Source: Acidiferrobacter sp.
GTDB lineage: Bacteria > Pseudomonadota > Gammaproteobacteria > Arenicellales > UBA868
DNA length: 7,732 nt
Direction: 5' to 3'
NCBI GenBank assembly: GCA_002694065.1
Contig: NZKZ01000154.1
Coordinates: forward strand, 1-7,732
Shown: positions 1-6,164 of the stretch, piece by piece
Layout: every line of letters starts with the position of its first letter
Numbering within the stretch: the first letter of the stretch is position 1
Notes under the pieces: generated by a model
Told to the model about the DNA's origin: nothing
The model's input: the letters and a program-made list of their open reading frames with translations, nothing else
Databases searched by the model: none
Program-made: the position numbers and the translations under genes

Positions 1-890
1 GACGAATCGACGCCGCCGGACAGGCCCAGCACTACCGACTTGAAACCATTCTTGTTCACGTAATCCCGTACGCCGGTCACCAGGGCGTTGTAAACATTGG
101 CTTCCAGCTGCGGTTCCGGCGGTAACGGCCGGGAAATTGGCTGGCAGTGGTGCTCGCACAGGAAATCCACCGGGTACAGCCCCTCCTCGAACTGAGGCAC
201 CTCCGCAGACAGCCCACCCGAGTGGTCGTACACCATGGAACCGCCATCAAACACCAGCTCATCCTGACCACCCACGAGATTGACGTAGATGATCGGAACG
301 CCCGACGTTTTCGCACGCAGGCTGACCACCTCCTCCTCGCGCTCGCGGGCCTTATAGAGGTCATAGGGAGACGCGTTGAGATTGACAATGAAGTCGGCCC
401 CTGCCGAGGCGCAGTCCGCCACCGGCTGCGCATGCCACACATCCTCACAAATGGTGAGCCCCAGGCGGAACCCATCGACTTCAAAAACGCAGGGCTCGTC
501 TCCAGCAGCGAAATAACGCTTTTCATCGAAGACGCCGAAATTCGGCAACTCCCGCTTGAAATAACGGGCCACCACTTTGCCGTCTGAGATGATTGATGCG
601 GCGTTATAGAGTTTTTCACCGTCGAGGTGCGGGTGACCCACGACCATGACGATATCAGTCTTCGCGGCCAGTAACCGGTTCAGACCCGCTTTTGCACGCT
701 CGAGAAAATCTCCCCGAAAAAGCAGATCCTCAGGAGGGTAACCCGTGATTGAGAGCTCGGGAAAGATGACAACGCGACATCCCAGGTCCGAGCGGGCCTT
801 ATCCGCCGCATACAGAATACTGTCGACGTTCTTGTCGACATGACCAACGGTAAAATTAAGTTGCGCAATTGCAACGGGAAGGCGATTCAT
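1..890 (-). CDS. nadE: NAD+ synthetase, glutamine-dependent (N-terminal part, truncated by window edge)
   Basis: NadE makes NAD+ from deamido-NAD+ and ATP in the cytoplasm, taking ammonia from glutamine. About 297 residues are visible from an ATG at 890, and there is no stop before the window edge. Residues 1 to about 265 form a carbon-nitrogen hydrolase (glutaminase) domain with the expected catalytic triad: Glu45 in FPELSITGYPPEDLL, Lys112 in FKRELPNFGVFDE, and Cys148 in LTICEDVW. The synthetase domain begins around residue 270, and the last visible residues, SGGVDSS (291-297), are its PP-loop ATP-binding motif. Family members of this type are about 540 residues long, so roughly the C-terminal 240 are missing. 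The start is supported by the typical opening MNRLPVAIAQLNFTVG. No good Shine-Dalgarno precedes it. The gene diverges from the DUF482 gene, with start codons only 5 bp apart. Confidence 0.95.
   Translation of the reverse strand, partial: MNRLPVAIAQLNFTVGHVDKNVDSILYAADKARSDLGCRVVIFPELSITGYPPEDLLFRGDFLERAKAGLNRLLAAKTDIVMVVGHPHLDGEKLYNAASIISDGKVVARYFKRELPNFGVFDEKRYFAAGDEPCVFEVDGFRLGLTICEDVWHAQPVADCASAGADFIVNLNASPYDLYKAREREEEVVSLRAKTSGVPIIYVNLVGGQDELVFDGGSMVYDHSGGLSAEVPQFEEGLYPVDFLCEHHCQPISRPLPPEPQLEANVYNALVTGVRDYVNKNGFKSVVLGLSGGVDS
821..840. repeat. Inverted repeat TGTCGAC-N6-GTCGACA upstream of the DUF482 gene
   Basis: Perfect 7-bp arms are separated by 6 bp (gttctt), centred about 65 bp upstream of the DUF482 start and within nadE codons 17-23. 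Because each arm contains the self-complementary GTCGAC, the same sequence also arises from a repeated Val-Asp codon pair (VDKNVD) in NadE. It may therefore be a coding coincidence rather than an operator. Confidence 0.25.
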
Positions 891-895
891 CGCAT

Positions 896-2116
896 ATGAA
901 CAATTATTTGTCTGAGCATGAGACCGTTAACGGTCCAGACCCGAATGATAAAGCCGCCGGGGTCAGCATCACAACAAACTCCTCCATGCGGAGTATTGAT
1001 GCGGGGCAATGGAACAGGATGGTCGATCCGGACAATCCTGGACTGCGTCACGAAATGCTGCTGGCGTTTGAAGAGAGCGGCTGCTGCTGCCCCGAATCAG
1101 GCTGGACACCGTGCCATCTGACTGCGCAACTGGATGGCGATTTAATCGGCGGTGCACCGTGTTATCTCAAAACGCACTCTTACGGCGAATTTGTCTTCGA
1201 TTGGGCATGGGCGAATGCCTATCAGCGTCATGGCCTGCCGTATTATCCAAAACTGCTTGTCGCGGTCCCGTTCACGCCGGTTGGCGGACAGCGTCTGCTT
1301 CATCATCCCGACCATGATGAAGCACTCATCAGAAAGAGCATTGCAAAAGCGTTGCCGGCCGTCGCCACTGAGCTCAAGGCATCTTCCGTACACTGCATTT
1401 TCTGCACGGAAAGCGATCTTCACCTCCTTTGCGAAAACCGCTTTGTTCGGCGCGAGGGCCGTCAGTTTCACTGGCACAACAATCAGTATCAGGACTTTGG
1501 TGATTTTTTGACGCGCCTTTCTTCAAAGAAGCGCAAAAACATTCTGAGAGAGCGGCGACGGGTCGTCGAGCAGAACATTGCCCTTCAGTGGCACCACGGC
1601 GAGGACATCACAGACGAATATCTGGATCTGCTGTACTCGTGCTACCGCAACACGATTGCTGAGCATGGCTCATATGCCTACCTCAACCGAAAGTTTTTTG
1701 AAATCCTGATCGAGACTATTCCGGACGGTGTGCAGTTGCTGACGGCACACCATGGCGGCCAACCAGTTGCTTGCGCGTTCTTTCTGCGCGGCAAGGACAC
1801 CCTGTATGGGAGATACTGGGGCGCCCTGGCGCACGCGTCTGATCTTCACTTTGAAGCATGTTATTACGCTCCCATTGAATACTGTATTGAGAACGGTTTA
1901 AAGCGGTTCGAAGCTGGAGCGCAAGGGGAGCATAAGTTAAGCCGCGGTTTAACCCCCCAGACCACGCTGTCAGCACATTGGCTGGCTCACGAGGGCTTTC
2001 ATGATGCGGTGCGCCGATTCACTGCAGAAGAAGAAAGTCATCTCGCCGACTACACGGAGATTCTCGACGCGCACTCACCTTTCAAGCAAAACGGTGATGA
2101 GGGCACGCGATGCTAA
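896..2116 (+). CDS. DUF482 / FemAB-like GNAT-fold protein
   Basis: The product is a 406-residue cytoplasmic protein that I assign to the DUF482 (FemAB_like, PF04339) family from its layout. It has SIDAGQWNRMVDPDNPGLRHEM near residues 33-54, a Cys-rich SGCCCPESGWTP turn (61-72), FDWAWANAYQRHG (101-113), a strongly basic segment SSKKRKNILRERRRV (209-223), and a C-terminal FEAGAQGEHKLSRG stretch (338-351). The family resembles Fem peptidyltransferases and GNAT acyltransferases, but substrates are generally unknown, so no reaction is assigned. The ATG at 896 is chosen because the conserved fold seems to begin near residue 23. The next ATG, at 986, would cut into it. Residues 1-22 are hydrophilic and look disordered. 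The Shine-Dalgarno is poor: GGGAAGG at 876-882 lies 13 bp away. It is the first gene of a unit with aat, 12 bp downstream. Confidence 0.8.
   Translation: MNNYLSEHETVNGPDPNDKAAGVSITTNSSMRSIDAGQWNRMVDPDNPGLRHEMLLAFEESGCCCPESGWTPCHLTAQLDGDLIGGAPCYLKTHSYGEFVFDWAWANAYQRHGLPYYPKLLVAVPFTPVGGQRLLHHPDHDEALIRKSIAKALPAVATELKASSVHCIFCTESDLHLLCENRFVRREGRQFHWHNNQYQDFGDFLTRLSSKKRKNILRERRRVVEQNIALQWHHGEDITDEYLDLLYSCYRNTIAEHGSYAYLNRKFFEILIETIPDGVQLLTAHHGGQPVACAFFLRGKDTLYGRYWGALAHASDLHFEACYYAPIEYCIENGLKRFEAGAQGEHKLSRGLTPQTTLSAHWLAHEGFHDAVRRFTAEEESHLADYTEILDAHSPFKQNGDEGTRC
922..935. repeat. 14-bp perfect palindrome GACCGTTAACGGTC
   Basis: This is a perfect uninterrupted dyad (GACCGTT / AACGGTC) lying 32 bp upstream of the nadE start and inside the first codons of the DUF482 gene. 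It sits where an operator for nadE would be expected. About one palindrome of this length is expected by chance in a window of this size, so the role is only a possibility. Confidence 0.3.
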
Positions 2117-2128
2117 AATGGTTTGGTT

Positions 2129-2824
2129 ATGGCAAATTTGCCGAAAACCTATACTTTTCCCCCGCTGGAAGCGGCATCGCCTGAGGGACTGCTCGCCGTC
2201 GGAGGGGATCTCAATCCTGACCGGTTATTGAGCGCCTATCGTCAGGGAATCTTTCCCTGGTACAGCGACGATCAGCCCATTCTGTGGTGGTCGCCTGATC
2301 CCCGCGCGGTGCTCTACCCCTCAAAACTGCATATCTCGAAAAGCCTGCGCAAGAGTCTTCGCACGCGCGGGTTTGAGGTGAGCGCTGACCGCGCCTTTGC
2401 TCTCGTTATCGCGGCATGCGCTGAATCCCGCAATCGCGGCGAGGGTACCTGGATTACCTCTGGCATGCAGGACGCTTATTGTGCGTTGCACCGGATGGGA
2501 TATGCCCATAGCGTGGAAACCTGGCATAACGGTGAACTGGTTGGCGGTCTGTATGGACTTGCCATCGGGAAGGCTTTTTTTGGCGAAAGCATGTTCAGCC
2601 GAGTCGCTGATGCCTCGAAGACCGCTCTTGTTGGCCTGGCAACCTCTCTTGCTGCAGATGGGTATCGGTTTATTGATTGTCAGGTTGTCTCTGAGCATCT
2701 GACCTCACTCGGAGCCGAAGCGACACCTCGCGACCGTTTTGCGGCTGAACTCCATGAGGCTGTCGGGTTTCCCGACAAAGCAGCGCGTTGGCACTGGGCC
2801 ATGCCGGCACAGGAATTGTTATGA
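2129..2824 (+). CDS. aat: Leucyl/phenylalanyl-tRNA--protein transferase
   Basis: Aat transfers Leu or Phe from aminoacyl-tRNA to the N-terminal Lys or Arg of proteins, creating N-degrons read by ClpS and degraded by ClpAP. The 231-residue product has the full family signature: GLLAVGGDLNPDRLLSAYRQ (20-39), GIFPWYSDDQPILWWSPDPR (40-59), TWITSGMQDAY, AHSVETWHNGELVGGLYGLA, the FFGESMFSR motif, and FIDCQVVSEHLTSLGA near the C-terminus. Length matches the family (about 230-240). The ATG at 2129 gives the usual short N-terminus; a TTG two codons earlier is less likely. No clear Shine-Dalgarno is seen, and the gene starts 12 bp after the DUF482 stop, so coupled translation is plausible. Its last codons overlap the bpt start in ATGA. 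Confidence 0.97.
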   Translation: MANLPKTYTFPPLEAASPEGLLAVGGDLNPDRLLSAYRQGIFPWYSDDQPILWWSPDPRAVLYPSKLHISKSLRKSLRTRGFEVSADRAFALVIAACAESRNRGEGTWITSGMQDAYCALHRMGYAHSVETWHNGELVGGLYGLAIGKAFFGESMFSRVADASKTALVGLATSLAADGYRFIDCQVVSEHLTSLGAEATPRDRFAAELHEAVGFPDKAARWHWAMPAQELL

Positions 2825-3537
2825 GCCGCCAGCAAAGCGCACCTGACCTTTATCAGTCAACGGCGCATCCCTGCCCGTATTTGCCGAGCGAGACTGCCGC
2901 AAATCTTTTAATCGATCCCAAGTATTCGGTCTCTTCCGCGCTCTATGACACCTTGATTCGAAATGGATTCAGACGCAACGGGGCTTTGTTTTACCGTCCA
3001 CATTGTCCGTCGTGTCGACAGTGTCAGTCCGTTCGCATCCGGGTTAAGGAATTTGCGATGAATCGCGCTTTTCGCAGGACCTGGAAACGCAATCAGGATG
3101 TCTCAATGGAAATCCGAACGCTGGGTTTTCGCGAGGAACACTTTGCCCTCTACCGGAATTACCAGGCAAACCGCCACCCGGGTGACAGCATGGACAACCC
3201 CGACCCGGAAAAGTATCAAAAATTCATGACCGAATCAGGGGTCGACAGCTTTATGATGGAACTGCGTATTGGCAAACGACTGCTCTCGGTCTCTGTTGTC
3301 GATCATGTGGGCAATGGCCTGTCGGCGGTCTATACCTTTTATGATCCATCCGAGACGCGTCGCAGCCCCGGCACGCTGACAATCCTCCATCAGATCGAAC
3401 TCACTCGCTCGGTGGACTATGACAACCTCTACCTCGGATACTGGATAGAAGACTGTCCCAAAATGTCCTACAAGACCCAGTTCGGCCCTGTCGAGATTTT
3501 CGATCCACTCTCCCAGGCGTGGTCTGCCCCACAGTAA
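2821..3537 (+). CDS. bpt: Aspartate/glutamate leucyltransferase (bacterial ATE homologue)
   Basis: Bpt adds Leu from Leu-tRNA to proteins with N-terminal Asp or Glu, feeding them to the ClpS/ClpAP N-degron pathway. The 238-residue product shows the family's N-terminal cysteines, Cys18 (HPCPYLP) and the Cys62-x2-Cys65-x2-Cys68 cluster in RPHCPSCRQCQSVRI. It also has the C-terminal signature LYLGYWIEDCPKMSYKTQFG (203-222). The length is typical of the family. The ATG at 2821 is chosen because it overlaps the aat stop as ATGA, has AGGA at 2811-2814 six bases upstream, and gives the normal N-terminus. A longer in-frame GTG extension from 2788 would lie inside aat. In E. coli-like genomes the neighbour of aat is infA or clpA; here a metallo-beta-lactamase-fold gene follows 10 bp later. 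Confidence 0.95.
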   Translation: MSRQQSAPDLYQSTAHPCPYLPSETAANLLIDPKYSVSSALYDTLIRNGFRRNGALFYRPHCPSCRQCQSVRIRVKEFAMNRAFRRTWKRNQDVSMEIRTLGFREEHFALYRNYQANRHPGDSMDNPDPEKYQKFMTESGVDSFMMELRIGKRLLSVSVVDHVGNGLSAVYTFYDPSETRRSPGTLTILHQIELTRSVDYDNLYLGYWIEDCPKMSYKTQFGPVEIFDPLSQAWSAPQ

Positions 3538-3541
3538 GAGG
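3536..3541 (+). promoter_or_regulatory. Shine-Dalgarno AAGAGG deciding the MBL-fold gene start
   Basis: AAGAGG overlaps the bpt TAA stop and lies 6 bp before the GTG at 3548. It would be only 3 bp from the alternative TTG at 3545, so the GTG is favoured. Confidence 0.55.
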
Positions 3542-3547
3542 TTTTTG

Positions 3548-4450
3548 GTGCCCGAGATCCCGCTTATCCGTGAGCATGATTTTCAGTACGGACAGATCGA
3601 AGTACTTGCCCCCGGTATCCGCAGACTCACTGCCCGCAACCCAAGCGCTTTCACCTATTACGGCACCGGGACTTACATTATTGGGGCGGGAACCGTTGCC
3701 GTGATTGATCCTGGACCCGACGATCCAGCACATCTCAATGCACTGATCACAGGTCTTGAGGGTGAACACATCTCTCATATCCTGGTGACGCACTGTCACC
3801 TGGATCACTCGCCTGGTGCTCGCCTCCTGCAGGCCGCTTGCGACGCCCCGACCTATGCGTTCGGACCCCATGGGGCCGCGTCAGAACATCGGGATGCGGG
3901 GACTGAAGAAGGAGTTGATGTTGATTTCGACCCTGACGTGCGGCTCGTGCACGGGCAGCGCTTTTCTGTTGGAGCACTCGAAGTGGAGTGCATACATACC
4001 CCGGGGCACACCAGCAATCATATGTGCTTTGCTCTGCCTGCCTCCGGCGATGTTTTCAGCGGCGACCACGTGATGGGGTGGTCCACCAGTGTCATTATTC
4101 CGCCAGACGGTGACATGGCCGACTACCTCAACAGCCTGCAACTGATGCTCGACCGAAAAGACAACCGCTATTGGCCAACCCATGGGCCACCCATTAATAC
4201 TCCTGCCGATTACGTCGCAGCACTCATTGCCCATCGGCATCAGCGCATGGATGACATCCTCAAGCTTTTGGCCGAGACACCCATGCACATCCCGCAAATG
4301 GTGGGCCCGCTTTATCCCGGCTTGGATCCTCGGCTGATCGGGGGCGCCCGCCTTTCTATTCTGGCGTCCCTACGTTATCTGATGGCCAACGGAGAAATAG
4401 AGGCATCCGACGGAATGCCGATGCAGTGCACCTATCGGCGTGTGACCTGA
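3548..4450 (+). CDS. Metallo-beta-lactamase-fold hydrolase, LACTB2-like
   Basis: The 300-residue product is a soluble MBL-fold metal hydrolase. Zinc ligands are visible in order: His82, His84, Asp86 and His87 (THCHLDHSPGARLL), His154 (TPGHTSNHMCF), Asp173 (SGDHVMGW) and His212 (WPTHGPPI). The region after about residue 225, with the MVGPLYPGLDPRLIGGARLS segment, looks like the C-terminal winged-helix extension of the LACTB2 subgroup. Human LACTB2 is an endoribonuclease, but bacterial members are mostly uncharacterised, so the substrate here is unknown. The GTG at 3548 is preferred on Shine-Dalgarno spacing. It is the last gene of the DUF482-aat-bpt unit, 10 bp after bpt. Possible terminator hairpins follow it. 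Confidence 0.88.
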   Translation: MPEIPLIREHDFQYGQIEVLAPGIRRLTARNPSAFTYYGTGTYIIGAGTVAVIDPGPDDPAHLNALITGLEGEHISHILVTHCHLDHSPGARLLQAACDAPTYAFGPHGAASEHRDAGTEEGVDVDFDPDVRLVHGQRFSVGALEVECIHTPGHTSNHMCFALPASGDVFSGDHVMGWSTSVIIPPDGDMADYLNSLQLMLDRKDNRYWPTHGPPINTPADYVAALIAHRHQRMDDILKLLAETPMHIPQMVGPLYPGLDPRLIGGARLSILASLRYLMANGEIEASDGMPMQCTYRRVT

Positions 4451-4460
4451 CCCACGGCCC

Positions 4461-4474
4461 GGCGCTTTAGCGCC
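4461..4474 (+). terminator. Hairpin GGCGC-TTTA-GCGCC after the MBL-fold gene
   Basis: A perfect 5-bp GC stem with a 4-base loop begins 10 bp after the MBL-fold stop. No T-tract follows, so intrinsic termination would be weak; it may instead stabilise the mRNA 3' end. Confidence 0.35.
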
Positions 4475-4500
4475 CAACTCACTCCTGCCCTCAACAAATC

Positions 4501-4519
4501 GGCGGCCTTTTCGCCTTTT
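4501..4519 (+). terminator. Weak intrinsic terminator GGCG-N7-CGCC-TTTT
   Basis: A 4-bp stem GGCG/CGCC with loop GCCTTTT is followed directly by TTTT. It lies between the MBL-fold gene and the ars promoter, where an operon end is expected. The stem is short, so confidence is limited. Confidence 0.4.
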
Positions 4520-4526
4520 AAGTAAC

Positions 4527-4552
4527 TTGTCTGATTTTGATATTTCGATAAT
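4527..4552 (+). promoter_or_regulatory. Candidate ars operon promoter
   Basis: The AT-rich stretch holds GATAAT at 4547-4552, a 5/6 match to the -10 consensus. The best -35-like hexamer is TTGTCT at 4527-4532, with a short 14-bp spacer; at the ideal 17 bp only AACTTG is found. A start site about 7 bases past the -10 would fall at 4558-4562, at or next to the arsR ATG, so the transcript would be leaderless or nearly so. The -10 is clear; the -35 is not. Confidence 0.5.
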
Positions 4553-4563
4553 ACTCGACATAT
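4540..4563. promoter_or_regulatory. Probable ArsR operator, ATATTTCGA-N6-TCGACATAT
   Basis: An inverted repeat with 9-bp arms (4540-4548 and 4555-4563, 8 of 9 pairs) and a 6-bp spacer TAATAC surrounds the -10 hexamer and reaches into the arsR start codon. ArsR/SmtB repressors bind such imperfect AT-rich dyads over their own promoters and leave when As(III) binds. Position and symmetry support the call; binding is inferred. Confidence 0.6.
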
Positions 4564-4915
4564 GGACACATCAACTGCTGTGGACACTCTCTCTGCCCTT
4601 GCGCAACCGTCCCGACTTCAGATCTTCCGACTGTTGGTGAAGCACAGTCCGGCGGGGCTTGCCGCAGGAAAAATTGCCGATGATCTTGGTGTCCGTCACA
4701 ACACCCTGTCGACGCACGTTGCAATTTTGACGCGGGCCGGTCTGCTGAGATCAGAGCGAAACGGCCGATCGATCATCTACAGCGTTAATCCGCAGGGCAT
4801 TAAGTCGCTGCTTGCCTATCTCATCGAGGATTGCTGTAACGGCCAGCCCGAGCTGTGTACCCCAATGGCCTCCGAACCAAAACAGCAGGGGCGCTCAAAG
4901 CGCATTGCTGATTAA
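4562..4915 (+). CDS. arsR: ArsR-family arsenite-responsive repressor
   Basis: The 117-residue product is a winged-helix repressor of the ArsR/SmtB family that should release the ars promoter when trivalent arsenic binds. Residues 8-28 (DTLSALAQPSRLQIFRLLVKH) are the typical first helices. The helix-turn-helix is about residues 36-62 (GKIADDLGVRHNTLSTHVAI and on), and the wing is at 63-75 (RSERNGRSIIYSV). It lacks the E. coli-type CVC motif in helix 3. Instead it has a C-terminal cysteine set, Cys91, Cys92 and Cys99 (EDCCNGQPELC), like the C-terminal As(III) site described for Acidithiobacillus ferrooxidans ArsR. The ATG at 4562 has no Shine-Dalgarno and lies inside the operator. The gene is first in an arsR-arsC-aqpS operon, 29 bp before arsC. 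Confidence 0.93.
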   Translation: MDTSTAVDTLSALAQPSRLQIFRLLVKHSPAGLAAGKIADDLGVRHNTLSTHVAILTRAGLLRSERNGRSIIYSVNPQGIKSLLAYLIEDCCNGQPELCTPMASEPKQQGRSKRIAD

Positions 4916-4944
4916 AGTTTGCCGTTGACCTCCCACAAAACGAT

Positions 4945-5463
4945 ATGAAGGCAAGCCCATACCAGGTCCTTTTTCTTTGCACGGGTAATTCAGCCCGAAG
5001 CATCCTCGCGGAATCCATCCTGAATCAAGACGGCGAGGGGCGCTTCATGGCATTCAGTGCAGGCAGTCATCCCAACGGACGGGTGCATCCCGCAGCCATC
5101 GGGCTTCTGAAAAAACTCGGCCATCCTTTGGATTCATTGAGATCGAAAAGCTGGGAAGAATTCAGTGGTCCCAAGGCGCCTCGAATTGACTTCGTCTTTA
5201 CCGTCTGTGACTCAGCAGCCGCTGAGGTCTGCCCCGTCTGGCCGGGACAGCCCGTCTCTGCACATTGGGGGCTGCCCGATCCTGCAGCGGTCGACGGCAC
5301 CCAACACCAGATTCACCTGGCTTTTGCCGAGACCTATAAAATGCTCGAGCTCCGCATTGCCCTTCTGGTCGATCTGCCTCTGGAGTCTCTTGATTCCGTC
5401 AGTTTGCAAAAGCAGCTAGACGCGATCGGCAACGCGAGTCCCAGTTCCCAAAACACCTCATGA
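4945..5463 (+). CDS. arsC: Arsenate reductase, low-molecular-weight tyrosine phosphatase fold
   Basis: This enzyme reduces arsenate to arsenite in the cytoplasm using a cysteine cascade regenerated by thioredoxin or glutaredoxin. The 172-residue product starts with the phosphatase P-loop CTGNSARS, with nucleophile Cys12 and Arg19. Cys88 and Cys96 (FTVCDSAAAEVCPVWPGQP) are the likely partner thiols, and Asp112 in GLPDPAA is the probable general acid. The last 20-25 residues form a Ser/Gln-rich tail. The ATG at 4945 is fixed by the P-loop needing a start about 11 residues upstream, though no Shine-Dalgarno is visible. The TGA stop overlaps the next start as ATGA (5460-5463), suggesting translational coupling to the channel gene. 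Which electron donor it uses cannot be told from sequence alone. Confidence 0.93.
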   Translation: MKASPYQVLFLCTGNSARSILAESILNQDGEGRFMAFSAGSHPNGRVHPAAIGLLKKLGHPLDSLRSKSWEEFSGPKAPRIDFVFTVCDSAAAEVCPVWPGQPVSAHWGLPDPAAVDGTQHQIHLAFAETYKMLELRIALLVDLPLESLDSVSLQKQLDAIGNASPSSQNTS

Positions 5464-6140
5464 TGCGTTTTTCTTCTTCCCGTCGGCTGGTAGCGGAGTG
5501 CCTTGGCACAGCCCTGCTGCTCGCGACGGTAGTGGGTTCAGGCATCATGGCCGAACGTCTTGCGGGCGGAAACGTGGCTCTCGCGCTTTTGGGAAACACG
5601 ATTCCTACCGGCGCGATCCTGTTCGTTCTGATCACGATGCTCGGTCCCGTATCGGGGGCGCATTTCAATCCTGCCGTAACGCTGGCATTCTGGATGCGCC
5701 GCGAAATCAAATTTAACGAAGCCCTCGCCTATGTCGGCGTTCAGATCATTGGCGCGATCATGGGCACACTGGCGGCGCATGCGATGTTTGAGGAGATCCT
5801 GCTGCAGACATCGACCAACATCAGAACCGGCCCGGCCCAATGGCTCTCGGAGGGTGTCGCCACGTTTGGACTTGTCGCGACTATTCTTGGGACACTACGG
5901 TGGCGACCGGAAGCCGTGCCCACCGCGGTAGGGCTTTACATTACCGCGGCATACTGGTTCACAGCCTCGACATCATTTGCCAACCCTGCCGTAACCATCG
6001 CGCGCAGCCTGACGGATACCTTCAGCGGGATCGCACCCGAGAATGCGCCCGGATTTATTCTGATGCAGTTTGTCGGCGCGGCCATCGCGACCGGCCTGAT
6101 GGCCTGGCTGCTCAAGCCGTCGTCGTCGGATACTCAGTAA
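5460..6140 (+). CDS. aqpS: AqpS-like aquaglyceroporin (MIP family), probable arsenite channel
   Basis: The 226-residue product is an inner-membrane channel of the major intrinsic protein family. It has six predicted membrane helices (about 11-31, 45-65, 88-108, 131-147, 153-170, 198-217) and both half-helix NPA boxes: GAHFNPAVT (Asn70) and SFANPAVTIARSLTDTFSGI (Asn175). The residue after the second NPA is Val178, where water and glycerol channels normally carry the selectivity-filter Arg. The same change is, as I recall, found in Sinorhizobium meliloti AqpS, which sits in an ars operon and lets arsenite leave down its gradient. The start is ATG 5460, or ATG 5463 directly after; the first overlaps the arsC stop as ATGA. 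Placement after arsC supports arsenite export, since no ArsB or Acr3 is present here. The symbol is assigned by analogy. Confidence 0.88.
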   Translation: MMRFSSSRRLVAECLGTALLLATVVGSGIMAERLAGGNVALALLGNTIPTGAILFVLITMLGPVSGAHFNPAVTLAFWMRREIKFNEALAYVGVQIIGAIMGTLAAHAMFEEILLQTSTNIRTGPAQWLSEGVATFGLVATILGTLRWRPEAVPTAVGLYITAAYWFTASTSFANPAVTIARSLTDTFSGIAPENAPGFILMQFVGAAIATGLMAWLLKPSSSDTQ

Positions 6141-6164
6141 AACAGCAGCAACACCCACCCGCAG

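Noticed and set aside
147..587. Long plus-strand open frame opposite nadE
   Set aside because: It is antisense to the clearly recognisable NadE glutaminase domain and resembles no family.
869..898. Upstream TTG start for the DUF482 gene
   Set aside because: It would add nine residues encoded inside nadE with no Shine-Dalgarno; the ATG at 896 is simpler.
2788..2820. Upstream in-frame start for bpt within aat
   Set aside because: The ATG at 2821 has AGGA at good spacing and the ATGA overlap, and gives the normal Bpt N-terminus.
4925..4953. Possible second promoter before arsC (TTGACC)
   Set aside because: No -10-like hexamer lies at 16-18 bp; arsC is best read as co-transcribed with arsR.
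6141..6164. Shared terminator between the convergent ars and PiT units
   Set aside because: The 24 bp contain no inverted repeat and no T-tract on either strand.
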